Assembly (NCBI GenBank): GCA_905221605.1
Contig: CAJNDS010001158.1
Span: 189,001 to 253,000, forward strand
Source: Symbiodinium natans
Taxonomy: Eukaryota > Sar > Dinophyceae > Suessiales > Symbiodiniaceae
Length of the DNA stretch: 64,000 nucleotides
Direction of reading: 5' to 3'
In this document: positions 30,791-41,506 of the stretch, in pieces
Layout of the letters: every line of letters begins with the position of its first letter
Numbering within the stretch: the first letter of the stretch is position 1
Position numbers and translations under genes: made by a program
The notes under the pieces: model-generated
What the model was told of the DNA's origin: nothing
Databases searched by the model: none
The model's input: the letters and a program-made list of their open reading frames with translations, nothing else

Positions 30791-30845
30791 ATGCTGCCTA
30801 GAGTCCTGAACTACTTCTCCGGAGCTATCATTGGCCTCAACCTAG
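30791..30845 (+). CDS. Candidate exon, unknown membrane protein
   Basis: Reads MLPRVLNYFSGAIIGLNL plus G; hydrophobic. Acceptor CTACAG, donor GT (GTCAGC). Together with 31003-31080 and 31478-31636 it suggests a small multi-span membrane protein. Confidence 0.4.
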
Positions 30846-31002
30846 GTCAGCAGACACCGTGAATCTCTGAGTCCCTCTCAGACATAGACTCAAGTTCAGG
30901 TTGGGTTCAGGTTGGGTTCAGGTTGGGTTCATGCAAAAACTTTAGCAAGGACGTTTCTACTCCAGCTTTCTGCTTCCATACGCTGCAAGGTGACGCCTGC
31001 AG

Positions 31003-31080
31003 GAGCCATGTCTGGCAGAGGCAGATCGAGGTGCGTTGTCGTGGCTAGCTAACGTCGAGCTTGCGGTGACAGTTGTGTCG
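31003..31080 (+). CDS. Candidate exon, unknown membrane protein
   Basis: Twenty-six codons, EPCLAEADRGALSWLANVEL then AVTVVS. Acceptor CTGCAG|GA, donor GT. Overlaps a 150-codon minus-strand ORF (31045-31497) that has no splice support. Confidence 0.42.
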
Positions 31081-31477
31081 GTGGTCCACACGCAAAAGCC
31101 TCGGAGAAGGATCTTGGCTGTTCTGTACGTCATCCGAGCTTCGGACCTTCACAGCAGCTTCCCTTAGCCCTGCAGATTTCGGATCTCTCTCAACCGTGTA
31201 AACCCAATCAGCGTTTCTGGCAGTGAGAGGTCTTACGTGCCACACAATGATGCCTGCCCAAGCTTGGCCACGCGGCCTCTTAGCGCAAGAGGCACCTCCT
31301 CCATCAATGCCAGGTTTGCTACTGGGCGGAGCCTGTCGCACGTGGTTGTTGCGGGCTGAGTGCTTTGAAAGCTCAAGCGGCAATTGATTTGGACCCTTCG
31401 CACACCCCCTCCGGTGGAGAGGTGCCATGTTGTTTTTGGGTTGTATCTCTAGATGAATGAGATGAGCAGATGCATCC

Positions 31478-31636
31478 ATGTATGGCTGTGTTGCCACAGA
31501 AGCAAAAAAAAGTCCCCGGGTCCATGAAAACCGTCACAAGGCCGTGATTGGCTCTTTCCTCGTTTTTGCCTCGCTATTGGGCGCAGCGCGACTCTTTGCC
31601 CGAGCCACAGTTGACTCCAAGCTCGATGGTTTCTGC
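31478..31636 (+). CDS. Candidate exon with one transmembrane segment
   Basis: In-frame from an ATG; includes AVIGSFLVFASLLGAARLFA, a good membrane helix, followed by RATVDSKLDGFC. The donor lies in GCGATTGC, which is also the 8-bp target duplication of the element inserted right after it (31643-31752). Confidence 0.42.
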
Positions 31637-31642
31637 GATTGC

Positions 31643-31752
31643 TTGGGATGTTCCCCCTTATACTAGCAGTCCTTAATAGCGATTATATTTGGGGGGGGCG
31701 GGGGGGTACCATAATCCCTATGAAGGACTGTTAGTATTAGTGGAACATCCTA
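31643..31752. mobile_element. H-family MITE
   Basis: GCGATTGC / GCGATTGG on either side (7/8). Confidence 0.8.
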
Positions 31753-31797
31753 GCGATTGGTCATGCTTTTGATTTTTGTTTACACCAGCCGCTTGTA

Positions 31798-31851
31798 GGG
31801 GACTTGTTGCTGCAAGTCCGCGTGTCGGACGCCACCGTACAAGCCTCTTAG
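31798..31851 (+). CDS. Candidate terminal exon, unknown gene
   Basis: After TTGTAG|G reads DLLLQVRVSDATVQAS then TAG. Plausible 3' end of the 28.5-31.8 kb gene. Confidence 0.4.
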   Translation, partial: GDLLLQVRVSDATVQAS

Positions 31852-31959
31852 CACAAAGCACGGTTCATCGGCCCTGACAAATTCAGAAATGCCAGGGTGG
31901 GCTATTATTATACCCCACAGCACCTTAAAAAGGCCCTTTATCGAGTTGAACATCTTTTA

Positions 31960-32055
31960 ATTGCTTAAGACCCCGCAAAAATTGAAGTGCATTCTTCCTT
32001 ATTCAGGGTGATATCGGGATCATTGTTTTTCATTCTTTTGGGGTTCTTAAGCAAA
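31960..32055. mobile_element. N-family inverted-repeat element
   Basis: TTGCTTAAGACCCCGC ... GGGGTTCTTAAGCAAA. Confidence 0.7.
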
Positions 32056-32414
32056 TAGTAGTTATGGGGAGTATAATATAGGCATGTCAGAGCCTTTCCT
32101 TGCATATGAACGTCGAGGATGAGCCCGCAAGTCCTTGCGCAGTGGTCTTTTCGTTTCCATCCCTAAACCCTGAACCCTAAACCCAGGTCACACCTCCCTT
32201 TTCGTGTTTCTCTTTGTAGATGGACTTAGTCCCAAGCCCGTAAAATAGGGAGCCTTTGTTTGACATAGTTGTACCCCGCAGGCCTTGGGGCCCGTGTCGC
32301 CTTAGCAGCCCAAAAAGTGCTACTCCGGATCTGCTCCTTAGTGATCCCACCTCAAAACCCTAAGCCCCACGCCCTAAGCCCTAAGCCCTAAGCCCTAAGC
32401 CCTAACCAGCGAAG

Positions 32415-32540
32415 GTTTCGGGCCCTGCGGCTCAGACCTCCCTGCGGGGAGCTCTTGTGGCCACGGCCTCTGTCGTTTTGGGGGGTCAGAGTCAGTGGGA
32501 TCTCTTACAGCATGGAAGTCAAGGGTTTTTGAGGTCGCAG
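32415..32540 (+). CDS. Candidate exon, unknown gene
   Basis: Forty-two codons bounded by CGAAG|GT and CGCAG|GTCACT. Includes LRGALVATASVVLGGQSQWD; the Ala/Val-rich part could belong to a targeting or membrane segment. Lies between two degenerate telomeric arrays. Confidence 0.38.
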
Positions 32541-32546
32541 GTCACT

Positions 32547-32587
32547 TAGGGTTTAGGGTTTAGGGTTTAGGGTTTAGGGTTTAGGGC
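32547..32587 (+). repeat. Telomeric array, G-strand
   Basis: Its right flank (GACTTTCCGGCCAGGACATC) recurs beside another array at 40525. Confidence 0.96.
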
Positions 32588-32672
32588 TGAAGAGTGCTAA
32601 GACTTTCCGGCCAGGACATCATACCCCAAAGCCCTGTCGTTCAAAGCCTCGGGCGCTACATCATTCCTTTGT

Positions 32673-32776
32673 GGTGCTTTACTGTAACTTTACATCTTTA
32701 GCCTTTTTGGGTTTATTGGGTTTCTTCATAAGGCAGCTAAAAGTTTGTTTTTTGCTACCCTCCTAAGTGCAGCCAA
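32673..32776. repeat. S-family dispersed repeat, second copy
   Basis: Colinear with 14590-14705, including GCCTTTTTGGGTTTATTGGG. Confidence 0.7.
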
Positions 32777-33393
32777 GATTCATCCGACTCATCCTCCCTG
32801 TTCATCCCCGCCTTTGCCACAGAGCCACAATCCTTTCTGTGAAAAGCAGAGGCCCGTGGTGCAGCGCCTGCGCTTGCGCTGCGGCCTCAGAATTCTGGTC
32901 CAGGGTCGAGGGTTGTGTAAAGGGAAGAGCTCGCAGTTGGGAGTTGGCATTCATGACTTTTGATGTGCTTTCCGCAGAACATGTTTTAAAGGATTTCGTG
33001 CAGGCGTCACATCCTTTCAATCAACATGCCACATGGTTGCGTTGTTTGCAAACTTGCGGCTGGTCGTAATTCAGGCCAAGTGCTTGTGCGCGCGAGCGTC
33101 CTCGCACAACCCTGCAGCTTCATTTTTCCAGATGCACGATGCGGGTAGCCACGTTCACCCAACAAATTCCACGGTGTCGAAGCACCTGTAAACCCTACAA
33201 ACCCTAGAAACCCTACAGACCCTAAATCCCAAGCCAATGACCGAAGGCCTGCCCCAACACGCACCGCACGGTCGAGCGCCCCACTGCCTATTGACCACAC
33301 CCGCTACGGCGAAAAGGCCGGGTCTAGCGACGGCTTTGATGTCAGATTCAGATAGCCTTCCAGTGTTTTCAATTGCATGCACAACAACAACGA

Positions 33394-33690
33394 AAGCAAG
33401 CAAACAACAACGCAACACAAACACACACAAAACACAAAAACCACAAATAAACAAGTAGTAACAAATCACACAGCACACGCAGCGCACACACAAATCTCAC
33501 AAAACACACAACATAGAACACACAACACACACAGCTCACAACACACAAAACTCACAACACACAAAACTCCCAACACACACGCAGACACACATACACACAG
33601 ACACACAGAGACACAGACGCAGACACGCAGACACACAGAGACGCACAGAGATGCACAGAGACACACAGAGACACACAGAGACACACAGTA
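33394..33690. repeat. ACA/CACAGAGA microsatellite
   Basis: Grades from CAACA/ACACA repeats into CACAGAGA units, ending exactly at the LINE remnant. Long ORFs here are repeat artefacts. Confidence 0.9.
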
Positions 33691-34116
33691 GCCAGACTGA
33701 ACGCTTTCCATGTAACGATGGCTCGGCGAGTGCTGGGCCTTGGACGGCACTCTGGAGAGGCGTGGCTAGAGTACGAGATTCGCACTAGACAGGCTGTCAA
33801 GTGCATCTTGCTGGAGCACGGCCGAGAGATGTGGGGAGTCACGTATCTCAGACGGTACTGGCGCTATGCTGGACACCTGGCAAGAGCGGATGTGAGATGC
33901 AACGTTGCGGCCAACCTTTTGTACACCCGCGACATCCAGTGGTGGAGGGAACACCGTCACACCACCAAGCACCCGGGCCGTTTTCCGCCCACAGGGGTGG
34001 ACCGCGTCTTGGATGCCTTTGTCACCCAGGAGTTGAAGGAAGACTGGAAGACAGTCGCACAGGACCGCCGGCGATGGGAGGCATTGCTGCAGAGGTGGTT
34101 GGAGGTGAGTGCTTGA
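33691..34116 (+). mobile_element. LINE-type retrotransposon remnant (C-terminus of reverse transcriptase ORF)
   Basis: The frame opens inside a CACAGA microsatellite and reads VARLNAFHVTMARRVLGLGR, then continues to WRYAGHLAR and WRALL-like WEALLQRWLEV before TGA. The pattern of LxxFHxRxxRRILG followed by WxxxGHxAR is typical of the end of non-LTR retrotransposon RT proteins, including those common in dinoflagellates. No RT catalytic motif is present, so it is 5'-truncated. Both ends abut (CACAGAGA)n repeats (33550-33690 and 34298-34446). Confidence 0.75.
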
Positions 34117-34297
34117 AATTCCCGCTTCGGCGGAAGAGCGCATTCTTGTCAGAACATCTTCGTCCCCAGGTCGCGGGAAATCGCGATTTGGAAGTCAGCA
34201 ACTGTATCCCGCTTCCGTGTGTTTGCCACAGTGTGCCTTACAGTGGCCACCGAAGGCGTCTCTGCGAGACGGAGCTTGGAGCTGCCTTGCCTGTGAG

Positions 34298-34446
34298 AGA
34301 GAGAGAGACACAGAGACACACAGAGACACACAGAGACACACAGAGACACACAGAGACACAGAGGACACACAGAGACACAGAGACACAGAGAGACACAGAG
34401 GCACACAGAGACACACAGAGACACAGAGAGACACAGAGAGGGAGAG
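34298..34446. repeat. CACAGAGA microsatellite
   Basis: Same unit as the array left of the LINE remnant, followed by GTGTGTGTG. Both-strand ORFs here are repeat artefacts. Confidence 0.9.
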
Positions 34447-35129
34447 TGTGTGTGTGACTGATTGCATAGGTCTTTCAAACTACATATCGTAGGTGGCTCA
34501 GCTGCAAACCCTTTTGAACCTCTCTCTCCTGTATCTGTCTGTCGGCCTGTCTCAGTCGGGCGATGCCTCCGAGATGACAGCTATAGGCCCTATAGGAGGC
34601 CCCGTTTGATATCCTAAACCCTAAGCCCGAAACCCTGGCCAGTGGCCTACACTAGAAAAGGTGCACAGGGTTGTTACCAACAAAAACCTGCAACTTCTTC
34701 TGCGATCCACCCTCGTAACCCCGGGCAGAAGCGTCGAAACTCATGAGCCCCCCCCCCCCCCCCCCCCCGCCCAAAGGCCCCAAGCTGAGTGGTTGGAGCG
34801 TACGTGTTTCAGTTCCATTCGGGATGATCATCTACTTGCATTCTTTTCCGGAAGCAAGATGGGAGACGACCCAGTCACAATCCCGGGGCAAGGGGTGGGG
34901 GACGAATCACCCCAAACCCAAAACCCGATGCGCTTGAGTTGAAAGAGGGCACGTGCCCCCCCCCCCACCACCGCCACACACCGCCTAGCCACAAACACTT
35001 GTGATTTGTTTTGCATCTGCAGTTTCAGAGTTGTTTGGACATGTTGTGGCCATCCCAGATGGATATACATGGCCCGGAGTGGTTCGGTGAAAACATACAT
35101 CATCTCCTGTCGCGAGACTCGAACTCCCC

Positions 35130-35384
35130 CCCCCACTACTATAATCCTTATTCGGGTACATGAATCATAAACCCTTTTAGGGTTCATTTGGTTCTCAAGG
35201 CTTGTCCCTCCCGGTACCAGCACTGGATGGCACCGAGGGAGTTTTAGCTCGCCAAGACTCGTAAATCCCCCGCTGCCTGTCTTGGGGACCACATGAACCC
35301 TAAAAGGGTTTATGGTCCACATACCTTCATAGGAATTCTAGTAGCGTATATGACCCCAATTTTAGGGTTCCTTTCGTCCCCACA
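35130..35384. mobile_element. Two W-family copies
   Basis: A left-truncated copy (35130-35200, after a poly-C run) and a full one (35283-35384), 80 bp apart as at 3.9-4.2 kb. Confidence 0.7.
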
Positions 35385-35626
35385 GGTGTCGAGACACGAT
35401 TGCAGAAGTCAAGGTTTCAAGGCTTTTGCGGGGCTTAGAGGGCTGAAGCTTCTCCCTTCTAGGTGGGACTTTGCTACAACTGTATCACTTTATAAGTTTT
35501 GCGCGTTCCTGAAATTTCATGTTAAGGGAATTTAAGGGAGCTAAGAGTTAAACTTTTATTGGGGGGTCAAAACCTAAACCCCAAACCCTCAACCCTGAAC
35601 CCTGAACCCTAAACCTGACAGGTTCG

Positions 35627-35689
35627 ATGGCACGCAGAGCCACAGATGTCAAGGCACCCTCCTCGAAGCGCAGACTTTCGAAAGAGCTG
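35627..35689 (+). CDS. Candidate exon, basic peptide
   Basis: ATG then RRATDVKAPSSKRRLSKEL, ending at GT of GTTGGG just before a 114-bp telomeric array. An acceptor ACAG|GT lies six bases before the ATG, so it may be internal or first. Confidence 0.35.
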
Positions 35690-35691
35690 GT

Positions 35692-35805
35692 TGGGTTTAG
35701 GGTTTAGGGTTTAGGGTTTAGGGTTTAGGGTTTAGGGTTTAGGGTTTGGGGTTTAGGGTTTAGGGTTTAGGGTTTAGGGTTTAGGGTTTAGGGTTTAGGG
35801 TTTGG
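35692..35805 (+). repeat. Telomeric array, G-strand
   Basis: Sixteen units with two GTTTGGG variants at matching ends. Confidence 0.98.
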
Positions 35806-36145
35806 GGAAGGAGGGCATGTAAATTCATGGTTTCGGGGTGCAGCGCTTGTCCAGTTCTTATAGCTGGAAAGAATAAGTTTACGAAGAGATGCCTTGCCGG
35901 AGGGTGTTTTGAGGCTCAGTTCCCTCTGGACTCACCTTGTCTGGCGGCAACTTTTTGTTTAACAGGGTGCGTTGTCTTGGGAGTAGTCACTCGAAAATTG
36001 CGCCACACGGTTCGAGATGTGCATTCAGAGTAGAGTACTCCTGCTGGGATGATCGCCAATAGCTGATATGCCTCCAGCAGCGGCTGCATCATTGACGTAG
36101 TGACCTTTCGCCTCTAGCCATGGTACATTGCTGGCTCAGACCTTG

Positions 36146-36247
36146 GGAGCCACATGAACCCTATAATCGGGACCATTTGCCCTATACTACTATAATCCTT
36201 ACTAGGGTATATGAACCATAAACCCTTTTAGGGTACATTTGGTTTTT
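36146..36247. mobile_element. W-family MITE
   Basis: TTGGGAGCCACATGAACCC ... GGGTACATTTGGTT. Confidence 0.7.
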
Positions 36248-37222
36248 TAAGGGAGTCAGCAACGCGGTCAGAACGCGGGAGCTTCAGGCCAAAGCTGGTG
36301 CTCTCTGAAGAATTAGGCACCTACATCATCCCAACGAACCCTCCCCCAAGCTGCAAGCTCGAAATTCAAACGAAACAACCTTGTCCTTGTTGTTGTTGGT
36401 GGTTCGTGTCGTAGAAGAGGTTCACCCCCGCAAGGGCGCGCTGTCGGCACCAAAACGCAGACCTTCGCTGCAGCAGCTCCTTGCATACCAGCGCTTTCTT
36501 GCCTCACCGTCGCCGTAGCCTGGCGCCACACGGGACTTTCCATAGCGATTGTGCGAAGATGTTGGCCTCCCTGTGGCCAAGCTAACTCTTTCTTGACCTG
36601 GTCATTGGGCCGCACCCTAGACGATCTGACCTCTTCGCACTCCCAGAGTGGGGCCCTACAGCTGCAGAACCAGCTGAGGGGGTAGGGCAGTCTACTCTTC
36701 GAAAACAAAGAACTTTACCATACCGAAACCCGCCGCTCAACCCTCAAAACTGCAGACGAGCCTTTGTGTCGGAGGCCTCCAGAGTGGCGAGTTCTACTCC
36801 TGGATAAGACCTTCAGGCCTTGGGGGGCCTTGGGCTGGATTTTGTTTAAACCGATTTTGTTTAAAGACGGTTTCTTGCTATTTGAAGGGTCGTTCAAGTT
36901 TCAATAACTCGGGGGTTCTCTTCCCGCCCTTCTACAGCCGTGGTCCATGACTCTTGCAGCTGCTAGAGACCCTTGCGGCGGGTGCCTTTCCATTCAGCTG
37001 CTGAGGATCTTACCCGGTCTGGGTTTCCGAGTTGCTAGGTTTGGGGTCTTTTTTCGATTTGGAAGCCGAAGGCTTGCAAAGCACCAAGCAGCGAGGTTCC
37101 AGATGTCAGGCATACAGCTAGCAGCCGGAAGAAAGTCTCCTTATAAGTCAAGTCGGAAATGGCCTTTGTCTTGAAATGGATCTTCAACTGGCAGCCATGC
37201 TTGTCCCTCGTAACCTGTACCA

Positions 37223-37297
37223 CCCTAAACCCTAAACCCTAAACCCTAAACCCTAAACCCTAAACCCTAAACCCTAAACCCTAAACCCTAAACCCTC
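37223..37297 (-). repeat. Telomeric array, C-strand
   Basis: Ten perfect units, 5 bp before the acceptor of the 37303 exon. Confidence 0.98.
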
Positions 37298-37302
37298 CGT
37301 AG

Positions 37303-37520
37303 GTTAGACCACGACAGCCTGGGGGAAGTCCCAAGTCCGCCGAAGTCCGCACTTTTTCCATGCCCCTTGACGCATTCATGGCCCCTCAGTTTTTCAGCCA
37401 AGTCATCGCAAGTCATGGCATCCAGGCACACAGAATCGAGTTCACTCCTTATTCCTACATGTCGTGTAGCAAGAAGTACGATGCCAGTAGTTGGCCTACT
37501 GAAGGTCGTTTAGCGCCCAG
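37303..37520 (+). CDS. Candidate exon, 72 codons, unknown gene
   Basis: Bounded by CCGTAG|GT and CCCAG|GTACCA. Includes APQFFSQVIASHGIQAHRIE and TPYSYMSCSKKYDASSWPTE. Good, uniform coding character without low-complexity sequence. No homologue recognised. Confidence 0.5.
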
Positions 37521-37789
37521 GTACCAGGATCGGGCTTAGGCTTGAACTTTAGGATCCCGATTTCTGGGATTGGGCTGCCCGCCGGTGCTGTCGAACTGCG
37601 CTGAGAGGCCAGACTGGTCGGGCAACCCTAAACCCTAAACCCCAAACCAAAGACCCTAAACCCTAAACCAAAGACCCTAAACCCTAAACCCTAAACGACT
37701 TACTAATCCTGTTTCGGGGAGTAGAAGCGTGTCATGTTCCAAGGTTCCAAGCTGTGCACAATGCCGCGTCCCAACACACAGCAAACAGT

Positions 37790-37985
37790 CCCTACTATTT
37801 GCTTCACAACGCCCTAAAAGAAGAGCAAAGACAATGATCCCATATAATCACCCTGATATGGAGGAGAAAAAACATGTATACATACAGATATGCATATATA
37901 TTGTATATATATATATATGCATGTGTTTTTTTCGGGGGGGGGGGGGGAGGATCCTTACGCTTAAGCAAATTGTGGGCTATTGTTG
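37790..37985. mobile_element. N-family element, diverged, with TA and G tracts
   Basis: CTACTATTTGCTTCACAAC ... CGCTTAAGCAAATTGTGG. Confidence 0.55.
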
Positions 37986-38008
37986 GCAAGCTGCTCAGGA
38001 TGCCCCTA

Positions 38009-38099
38009 CGGTTTAGGGTTTAGGGTTTAGGGTTTAGGGTTTAGGGTTTAGGGGTTTAGGGTTTAGGGTTTAGGGTTTAGGGTTTAGGGTTTAGGGTTA
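38009..38099 (+). repeat. Telomeric array, G-strand
   Basis: Thirteen units, one 8-bp variant (TTTAGGGG). Confidence 0.98.
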
Positions 38100-38164
38100 C
38101 CATCCTCAGGAGACACGGTCTTACTAAGCAACCGAGGGAAATCCTCTCTTGCAAATGCGAAGGC

Positions 38165-38270
38165 TTGGGATCTTCCCCCTTATGCTAACCGTCCTGACCT
38201 AGGGACTATATAGTACCCCCTTTATGATAATCCCTATTAAGGACAGTTAGTAGAAGAGGGAACATCCCAA
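38165..38270. mobile_element. H-family MITE
   Basis: Complete terminal inverted repeats TTGGGATCTTCCCCC / GAGGGAACATCCCAA; no clear target duplication. Confidence 0.75.
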
Positions 38271-38271
38271 G

Positions 38272-38641
38272 GTTGATGTTGAAAAGCAACGCCAAACGAT
38301 CATTGATGCAACCGAACGCTGCAGATCCTGGCATACATGATGCTGTGTAGAACGCCGAGCTCTTACTCAATGCCTTTCGTTTGGCAGAGCAAGCCAACCA
38401 CCTGAGCCGATCCCTTGCCATGCGTGCATGGAGACACGATGCAATTTCGGCAGTTCTCGACACTGCTGAGCAGGTCTCATCAGTCATGGTCTCAAGCGTC
38501 TTGGCATGTCTTGGCCTGCGCGAAGATGCACATTGCAGCCTCCTTTGCCAGTATCAGAAGCCAAGATTCTTATCTTTCTGTGCTGACATTGCTTTAAGGG
38601 GCCCAAGACACTGGTCCGTACCGGTTTTAAGGGTGTCGTAA
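38272..38641 (+). pseudogene. Coding-like region with an internal stop, unknown gene
   Basis: After CCAAG|GT reads VDVEKQRQTIIDATERCRSW, then a TAG, then in another frame 97 codons including AFRLAEQANHLSRSLAMRAW and TAEQVSSVMVSSVLACLGL. The break at 38340-38352 is too short for an intron, so a frameshifted copy is likely. Confidence 0.4.
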
Positions 38642-38904
38642 AGCTATTCGGCGCTGTCAAGGCTATACATGAGTATTCTGGTTCAGCACGAACCTCCGTA
38701 TCGCCCTCTCATGCCCGACGAAACCCCCTGGCCACGCTCTTCTAGCGACAAGGCGGCAGCCACGAGCAGCACAGCCGTTGTCCCACCATGCTTTTTCATC
38801 TTCACCCTAAAGCACCGAGCAAGAGCAACAAGCGGTAAAGTTGAGGGTTTAGGGTTTGGGGTTTAGGGTTTAGGGTTTAATGTTTTTAGGGTTTAGGGCA
38901 GCCC

Positions 38905-39022
38905 CCAAAGTCCGTTGCTCAAAAGGGTCACATGCCCATGGTTCTTTCGGTAAGGCACTGAACAGCTGGCGCTTCACATCTGCACCTTCCTGCGTCTCGG
39001 ACGGCAGAACTCGGAGGCTTTG
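38905..39022 (-). CDS. Candidate minus-strand exon between two telomeric arrays
   Basis: Reads QSLRVLPSETQEGADVKRQL, continuing FSALPKEPWACDPFEQRTLG. A piece upstream (39120-39190) reads LLDMSAKEGTSQEAFHPSQ and ends CAG|GT. Acceptors here are AG|C, unlike the + strand genes, which lowers confidence. Confidence 0.33.
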
Positions 39023-39581
39023 CTGGCTGGGTTTAGGGTTTCGGGTTTAGGGTTTAAGCTGGTTTAGGGTTTGGGGTTTAGGATTTAGGGGGAGAATAAG
39101 AAATCGTCCATGAAAAGACCTGCGAAGGATGGAATGCTTCTTGGCTTGTTCCTTCCTTGGCACTCATGTCCAAGAGCTGTTGCTACCGACGTTTGGGCCG
39201 TCCTGAACTCCTGGATCCGCCACATGCTTCTTGAGAGTCCGTCGAGTCAGAGCCCATCAATCCTAAATAATGCAGTTCCAGCTTAAAATCGTTGCTCCTC
39301 CGCCTTAGGGCTACCACTGGCCTGGTCGGCTTGGCGACATGGGTCCTCTGCACCCGCGTGATGACGGAGAGCAAGAACACAGGCGAATTCGTGATTTCGT
39401 GATTTCGATTTCGGGGCTTCAAGACAAACCCTGAATGTCAGGCGCTGCCGATGATTTCTTCGCGGGCGGCCGATCATTGAAATGGAGCCCCGGCTGGTAG
39501 TAAATCATGCTCGCATACACTAAGGAGACGTCGCCGTCGTCCGTTCAAGCTTGCAGGATTCCAAGGTCTGCCGACTTCATC

Positions 39582-39707
39582 TTAGATACTTAGTGGTGGG
39601 TGTTGCACGATGTCTCCAGATCTTGTCGAAACCAAATTTCCTGCAGTTGAAACAGCAAAGTAGGGTCCAACGGCTGCAGCATCCGTCGCGCTAGCGGCGC
39701 CGAGCAT
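39582..39707 (-). CDS. Candidate minus-strand first exon, unknown gene
   Basis: ATG to TAA on the minus strand, 41 codons, including GAASATDAAAVGPYFAVSTA. A GT inside (after SGDI) could be a donor. Further minus-strand coding-like pieces follow at 39283-39477, 39120-39190 and 38905-39022. Confidence 0.33.
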   Translation of the reverse strand: MLGAASATDAAAVGPYFAVSTAGNLVSTRSGDIVQHPPLSI

Positions 39708-39899
39708 TGAGCAGAACAGACTGAGCAGCACTGAGCAGCGTGGCCCTCCTTGTTAACGCAAAGCTACTTGTCAATCAACCCTAACCCAATAATCCCAGCT
39801 GTGCAGGAGTGAAAAAAAAAACCCTATAATCTTATAAGCCCGAAACCGAATCTGAAAACCCACAAAACCCGAAGCTTGCCCCGAGGTATGTCGTTGCAG

Positions 39900-39970
39900 G
39901 CTCGCTGATGCTCACGAACTTGTCCACAGAACAGCTTGTCGGCCTCAACGGGAATGTGGCCCGGCATCCG
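39900..39970 (+). CDS. Candidate exon, unknown gene
   Basis: Bounded by TTGCAG|GC and CCG|GTGGAA; reads SLMLTNLSTEQLVGLNGNVA then RHP. Confidence 0.42.
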
Positions 39971-40378
39971 GTGGAATAGGCTTTCTACAAACCCTTACAG
40001 GTGGAGGGTACGTTTCCGGATGTTTTCGGGCTTGGGTTTCCTGGGGCTCGTCACATCCGGAAGAGACATGCATAAGCTGCTTCCAGTTGTTGAGCGTAGT
40101 GGTGATTGGGAAGTGTTTTTTTTTTTTTTTTTGGGGGGGGGGGGGGGTGGAGGCGACGGGGGGTGGCACTCCGGATGCAAGACGCATGATTTGTCATGGT
40201 TTTCTGCTTCTTTGCGAGTTGAAGTTCTGACCGAAACGGCTTTTGGCTTCAACATGTAACGGCAAAAGCTGGCCATCCATCCGGAGTCTGCAATCTGAAG
40301 CGCCACCCCTACTTGACTGCCAAACAAGCCTAAGCCCAAAACCCTAAACCCCAAACCCCAAACCCAAAACCCTCAAAG

Positions 40379-40441
40379 GTCTACAAGGACAGGAACCTGG
40401 CCGGGATTTGGTTCGAGGCTTCGCCCATTCAGCAGTCTGAG
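40379..40441 (+). CDS. Candidate exon, unknown gene
   Basis: Twenty-one codons, VYKDRNLAGIWFEASPIQQS then E, bounded by CAAAG|GT and GAG|GTTCAG, phase 0/0 like the next two candidates. Confidence 0.48.
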
Positions 40442-40469
40442 GTTCAGGGATTTTGGCTCTGAGTTGGGT

Positions 40470-40515
40470 TTAGGGTTTAGGGTTGAGGGTTTAGGGTTTA
40501 GGGTTTAGGGTTTAC
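40470..40515 (+). repeat. Telomeric array, G-strand
   Basis: Followed by the flank shared with 32587, then two short arrays (40568, 40601), each preceded by CCCGG.TGCAAAAAA. Confidence 0.95.
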
Positions 40516-40621
40516 GGCAATGCTTAGACTTTCCGGCCAGGACATCATAGCCCGGATGCAAAAAAAGGGTTTAGGGCAATGAGCCCGGTTGCAAAAAAGG
40601 GTTTAGGGTTTAGGGTTTAGG

Positions 40622-40714
40622 GCATGTTCCCCCTTATCCTAACAGTCCTTAATAGGCCGGGATTATAATGATAATCCCTAATAAGGACTGTTAGTAGAAG
40701 GAGGGACATCCCAA
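40622..40714. mobile_element. H-family MITE next to a telomeric array
   Basis: The left end begins GCATGTTCCCCC directly after TTTAGGG units, so the outer bases of the left repeat are lost or altered. Confidence 0.7.
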
Positions 40715-41137
40715 GTTCTGAGTTTGCAGGGCGGTTGGCGCATAAGGTATAAACTTACATGCTCAAAGAGTTCGTTTGCAACAGGCTGCAAGTTTGACCC
40801 CGCAGACTTCTGCCACTTCTTGAACAGGCTGGCGCAGCGATTGCTATGGTGCTTACCGCGACTGTTTTCTTGCCCCTTGGCACATCCAGTCAAACAGAGT
40901 CGCAGCTTTCACGATGCGTGGGCAAGGATGGCGCAAACCTGTGCCGCTTTTTTGAGCTTCCCGCATCCCGCTACCATGCAACCCAGCCCTGCCGAAGCCC
41001 GCAGCTGTGCCATGTAGGTTGAATGGTTCAGCATTCGGGTCGAGCAGAGGTCTGGACAACATTGGTTTAAGAGACTTTAATAACAGCCTCTTAGTTAGCT
41101 GCCCCCCAAACCCTCAATGGCAAATGGAGCCTGCAAG

Positions 41138-41212
41138 GCCACGATACATGGCGTTAGGGCTCACAACCACTTCAGACTCTTGGAAGCAGTGATCATGACG
41201 CCATTTGTCAAG
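41138..41212 (+). CDS. Candidate exon, unknown gene
   Basis: Twenty-five codons, ATIHGVRAHNHFRLLEAVIM then TPFVK, bounded by TGCAAG|GC and AAG|GTTGAG. Phase 0/0. Confidence 0.5.
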
Positions 41213-41293
41213 GTTGAGTGATGCGGTGTTTGGTGCCACCAGCCAAAGCAGACAAGCCACACTGCAGGGAAACCCTTCGGGGCGCCTGAAAGG

Positions 41294-41381
41294 TCTAGGG
41301 CTTAGGGTTTAGGGTTTAGGGTTTATTTAGGGTTTAGGGTTTAGGGTTTAGGGTTTAGGGTTTAGGGTTTAGGGTTTAGGC
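41294..41381 (+). repeat. Telomeric array, G-strand
   Basis: Twelve units, one truncated (TTTATTTAGGG). Confidence 0.97.
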
Positions 41382-41449
41382 TGGCCATACTTGAGCTCGC
41401 AGGATTGAGAAAGAAAGCGATGCCAGCGGCCCAAACCCCATGACTTGAG

Positions 41450-41506
41450 GCCTACCTCGGTGAGCGCTTCGATCTCTGCACTCGCACGACGCTGGACGAC
41501 TTCAGA
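41450..41506 (+). CDS. Candidate exon, unknown gene
   Basis: Nineteen codons, AYLGERFDLCTRTTLDDFR, bounded by CTTGAG|GC and AGA|GTGTTA. Phase 0/0. Confidence 0.45.

Noticed and set aside
31045-31497. Minus-strand 150-codon ORF
   Set aside because: Longest minus-strand frame, but the + strand beneath it has a better splice-bounded exon and the protein shows no domain; not called.
33377-33750. Long ORFs rich in Thr/His or Cys/Val
   Set aside because: Pure microsatellite translation, open in several frames on both strands.
36313-36708. 131-codon minus-strand ORF and a mirror-image + strand frame
   Set aside because: Both strands are open over the same stretch, which is typical of GC-rich chance frames; no splice or motif support for either.
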